A program made the position numbers and the translations under genes. The notes under the pieces were generated by a model. The model was not told the origin of the DNA and ran no database searches. It was given only the letters and a program-made list of their open reading frames with translations. Of a stretch of 42,599 nt of DNA, positions 22,308 to 42,599 are shown one piece after another. The stretch comes from Reticulitermes lucifugus. Its lineage: Eukaryota > Arthropoda > Insecta > Blattodea > Rhinotermitidae. How positions within the stretch are numbered: the stretch's first letter is position 1; each line of letters starts with the position of its first letter. The DNA lies in assembly GCA_026260175.1 (NCBI GenBank), contig JAKCWW010004210.1:1-42599 (forward strand), written 5' to 3'.

Positions 22308-22869
22308 GTAAAAATTGGTTTGTGCAGTAGCTGGAAGTAAAACTTGCATGCGTAAGGCAACTGCATGGAACATGACTAACAAAGTATTTGTATACAGAAC
22401 TAGCTCTGTGTTATTGCCAAGGAATTAATATGCTTGAAAGTGGTTACTATATTTGGCAGAACATTTGCATATATGTATATATAAATTGTGTAAATGATAG
22501 CTACATCTGAATATACTGTTTTTGAACAGGTATAAATATACCTTACAAATACTCAAACAGGAAACAGAAAACGTGCAACATGCAGTCTGAAAAATGTGGT
22601 TATTTAATCATGAATGTGAGTTGTGAGGAAAATAAACCATACCAAACAAAATCTATGTTCTGTTTATTTCAAAACCTCTTTGCAATTTAGTGAAACTGTT
22701 TGTCAGGGACTGATGACAAAGGTTTGAAGAACAGGACAATGTGTCATACCAAGAGTGGTGAAAATGACATACCTTTATGTTGTTTTACATAGTGTGATGT
22801 ATTATAGGTTTTTTTTACAAATAAAATGATAATATTATCATGAAGATTCAAGTTCAGGATGCAACTCTG

Positions 22870-23115
22870 TAAAGTGTAGTTGTCCCTGTGCATGTCGTGA
22901 AAGCACACTGGGGGAGCACTAGATGGAGGTGAGTGGTCCAGTTGTTGCTCAGGCAAATATACCCCCAGGGGAAAGGCCCCCTAGTACCCACTGAACATGG
23001 GGCTGGGTGATCCCCAAAGCCAGTCTGGATATTTTAGAGAAGCAAAAAATCTATTGCCTGTTGGGAATCAAACCCTGCATTGGATAAAATTCCATACAGT
23101 TACAATCTACAGAAC
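22870..23115 (-). mobile_element. tRNA-derived SINE, copy B
   Basis: The minus strand carries a good B-box, GGTTTGATTCC, near 23070. The body shares TAGATGGAGGTGAGTGG and the CCCTGTGCATG...AAGCAC region with copies A, C and D. It lies within the probable ERMARD 3'UTR/downstream region, in the same sense as ERMARD. Confidence 0.65.
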
Positions 23116-23274
23116 ATTGTGTCCCAGAAGACTTGAATCTTCATACACACTGCTGAGAACCTCAAATCTTGTAATTTTATCATGTCTTCACATACACTTT
23201 TAGAAATATTAGCACAAAATTAGTTACATAATGATCCCACGACACCTACTCTCAAATACTGAATATGTAGATAT

Positions 23275-32786
<9,512 letters not shown>

Positions 32787-34301
32787 TATAGAAGTATTTT
32801 TTAAACTGAAATTATATAGATGCATATATTTTAAAGCAATCTAAATTACTGATTATGACAAGTATAACTGTGTACCTAGTCCTTGTGCCAAAGTTTTGGA
32901 GTGCCTACAGCTGCTAACTTTCAGCAATAACTAAAATGCTAAAGATCATGGTTTCTTAAACTGTGGTATGTGTACCATTACTGGTACACCAACCACTGTT
33001 GTCCGGTACATTGTAGATAAAAATTGTAAAAACAAATAAAACATAAGCCACATACATTTGCCAATACACAGCATTGCCTGAAGCATTATATAACTCATCC
33101 CTGCTGTCAGCCATTCTTTCTAATTTCAGCTTTTTTATTTAAATAAAAAATTATTGGTGGCACATGAAAATTGTTAAATTTCATTTAGTGGCATGCCAAC
33201 AATAAAGTCTAAGCACCTGTTCCATAGATTACACAGATACTGAACCATGAAATCCAGAAAAACTGCACATTTGTCAAACATAACTTACACATCATCTGTT
33301 GCTGAACGGACACTAACTCCAAAGTAAGTGCAGAGGTAGACAAATGCACAGCATCAGATACGTGTAATTGTGCATTGGTCAAAACACACAACTGTTTAAA
33401 ATTCTAGCAGAGGATGTGTATATAACCACCAAAAAAAACCTCAGTGTGGATAAAATGCAAGGATAACATGAATAACTGTCAATCTAGTACATTTTACAAT
33501 ATTACAATTCAGACTTTATTACATACGCATTAAAGGCAGAACACTATTGAAATAAGAATTTAGGATTTGAGATTTAATGTTCTCACAGCGGTGTTTCAAG
33601 ATGATTCAGGTCTTCTAGGGTATGACAATGTGTTGATGGTTGAGTGGCTCCTAATGTTTTGAAGACACTAACCACTAACCCAGCAACACAATGTCACATC
33701 CCAGAATACCTGAATCCAAGTATGGAGGACCACGTTTAAAGCATAAAAATGGACTTGTAATTGAAGTTTACATTTCCAGAGGCATGTCTCAGGTACTCAT
33801 ATGTGCAACAAAGTTCTTGAAATGGAATAAAGCATTGCCAGTGTAAAGCTGAAGCTAGGAAATCAATTCAGGAAGATGAGACTTCATTTTTTTTATGTTC
33901 AGTAATCACCAACTAACCTGCTGAAATAACAGAAAATGAGTTTTGAGTGTCTATTTGAAACATCTCTATAACACATTTAAAACTATGAAGTGTTACTGAA
34001 AAGTGTGTGGAGTCTCAATGCAATAAACTAATTTATGGAAAGGACAGTGGCATGTTGTTTCACTGACTTAGCTGTACATGAATGTCAGATAACATTTTGT
34101 TAAATGGTGTGCTTTCAGCTTCTTTATATCACAATAATGTAACAGATACTACAGACAAACATGCATCATATTTAAATCCATTCCAATTTATATTATCACA
34201 TATTTATCACCTGTGCATGCCTCATGTGTGCAATTATTATGGCCTGTTTGCAGACGAACAATAAATTCCATTCTCTTACCTACTGTGTAAGAAGCAATCA
34301 A
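32787..34301. other. Spacer between ERMARD and the dehydrogenase gene
   Basis: An acceptor (tttcag at 32806-32811, minus) just upstream of the ERMARD ATG implies an untranslated first exon somewhere in this spacer, but I cannot place it. Weak similarity of 33688-33735 to 23111-23160 (CATCCCAGAA.ACCTGAATC-like) indicates a further dispersed repeat. No other coding exon is seen. Confidence 0.4.
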
Positions 34302-42311
<8,010 letters not shown>

Positions 42312-42599
42312 TCATTCTGTAGTCTGTCTTATGACAGGTCCATAGCCTCTTCCAACACGAGTTCTCCACAGGGTGCGATGTAGTGCTTCCTCTTTCAATT
42401 TTCAGTATCTTCTCTTTTCCTTAAGGTCATCCAGTAGCTGCTTACCATTCTTCTTCTCCAGCACCACATTTCAAAACTTTCCAGATACTTCTTATCTGCT
42501 TTCCGAAGTGTCCATGTTTCAGCGCCATACAAAGCCATGTTCCAAATGTAGCACTTTACTAGTTTCTTCCTTAAATTTAAGTCCAGTTTGCTGGTGAAA
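42312..42599 (-). pseudogene. Non-LTR retrotransposon reverse-transcriptase C-terminus, relic
   Basis: On the minus strand the right part reads MALYGAETWTLRKADKKYLE then SFEMWCWRR, the hallmark segment after the polymerase domain in many insect non-LTR elements. It then jumps, by a deletion of roughly 80 codons as judged from related elements, into KQLLDDLKEKRRY, LKEEALHRTLWRTRVGRGYG and a TGA stop at 42314-42312. One in-frame stop and a frameshift make it dead. The element continues beyond the right edge. Confidence 0.85.

Larger units (their letters stand above)
21811..22341. repeat. Long inverted repeat with a hammerhead-like motif in each arm
   Basis: The arms at about 21811-22014 and 22142-22341 are imperfect reverse complements. 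They share TTTTTACAACAGTTAAT, TCAGCAAATGGTAAA and ACATGTTTTGGCTA blocks. The spacer is about 125 bp. Each arm carries one hammerhead-like fold, and weaker similarity continues outward to TGTATAC words at both sides. The structure resembles inverted long-terminal-repeat copies of a Penelope-like or related retroelement, but no reverse transcriptase lies between the arms. Confidence 0.8.

Noticed and set aside
32945..33225. Possible hAT MITE (TTTCTTAAACTGTGGTATG start)
   Set aside because: No matching inverted end or 8-bp duplication could be found.
42373..42597. Plus-strand 74-aa serine-rich frame
   Set aside because: It is the antisense of the reverse-transcriptase relic.

Overview
This 42.6-kb window is nuclear DNA of an insect. 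The genes are split by phase-consistent GT-AG introns, intergenic DNA is AT-rich, and many decayed DNA transposons, SINEs and one non-LTR retroelement are present. Some repeats look like families I associate with cockroach and termite genomes, so Blattodea is a guess; the sequence alone does not prove it. There are two assembly gaps (15921-16262 and 31333-31502) and one isolated N (32438).

Five recognisable protein-coding genes could be assembled exon by exon with every splice phase closing. (1) PRPF19, + strand, 1137-5930: the last five exons, covering the whole WD40 propeller; the U-box end lies left of the window. (2) A BCL7-family gene, + strand, 19590-20870: complete in four exons, 131 aa. 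(3) An ERMARD homologue, - strand, 32786-23275: complete coding region in six exons, about 710 aa. (4) A C-factor/sniffer-like short-chain dehydrogenase, - strand, 40311-34302: complete in five exons, 247 aa. (5) Thioredoxin reductase, + strand, from 40450: only the first coding exon, with the FAD-binding glycine motif and the CVNVGC redox motif. Two weaker - strand candidates lie between PRPF19 and BCL7: a coiled-coil terminal exon (9418-9716) and a possible small secreted cysteine-rich protein (11600-12424).

Layout: PRPF19 and its 3' flank (1-9.3 kb); a weakly coding stretch (9.4-15 kb) that is visibly richer in CpG near its right end; a composite transposon (15.05-18.17 kb) in which a mariner element sits inside a decayed pogo-like element with repeated GC-rich terminal motifs; BCL7; a repeat block (21.2-23.1 kb) with a TTAA-type MITE and a long inverted repeat; ERMARD tail-to-tail with BCL7; then the dehydrogenase, in tandem with ERMARD and head-to-head with thioredoxin reductase. 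The two start codons of that last pair are only 138 bp apart, so they very likely share a bidirectional promoter.

The most unusual signal is a set of four small hammerhead-ribozyme-like folds (1881-1925, 21839-21883, 22264-22307, 37600-37642) in repeats on both strands. All share stem I, a CUGANGA-like core, a stem II after an extra U, an RAAAC box and a very short stem III. Each has lost at least one core base. They look like relics of a ribozyme-bearing retroelement family, as known for Penelope-like elements. I see no bacterial-type system, CRISPR array or canonical tRNA/rRNA gene.
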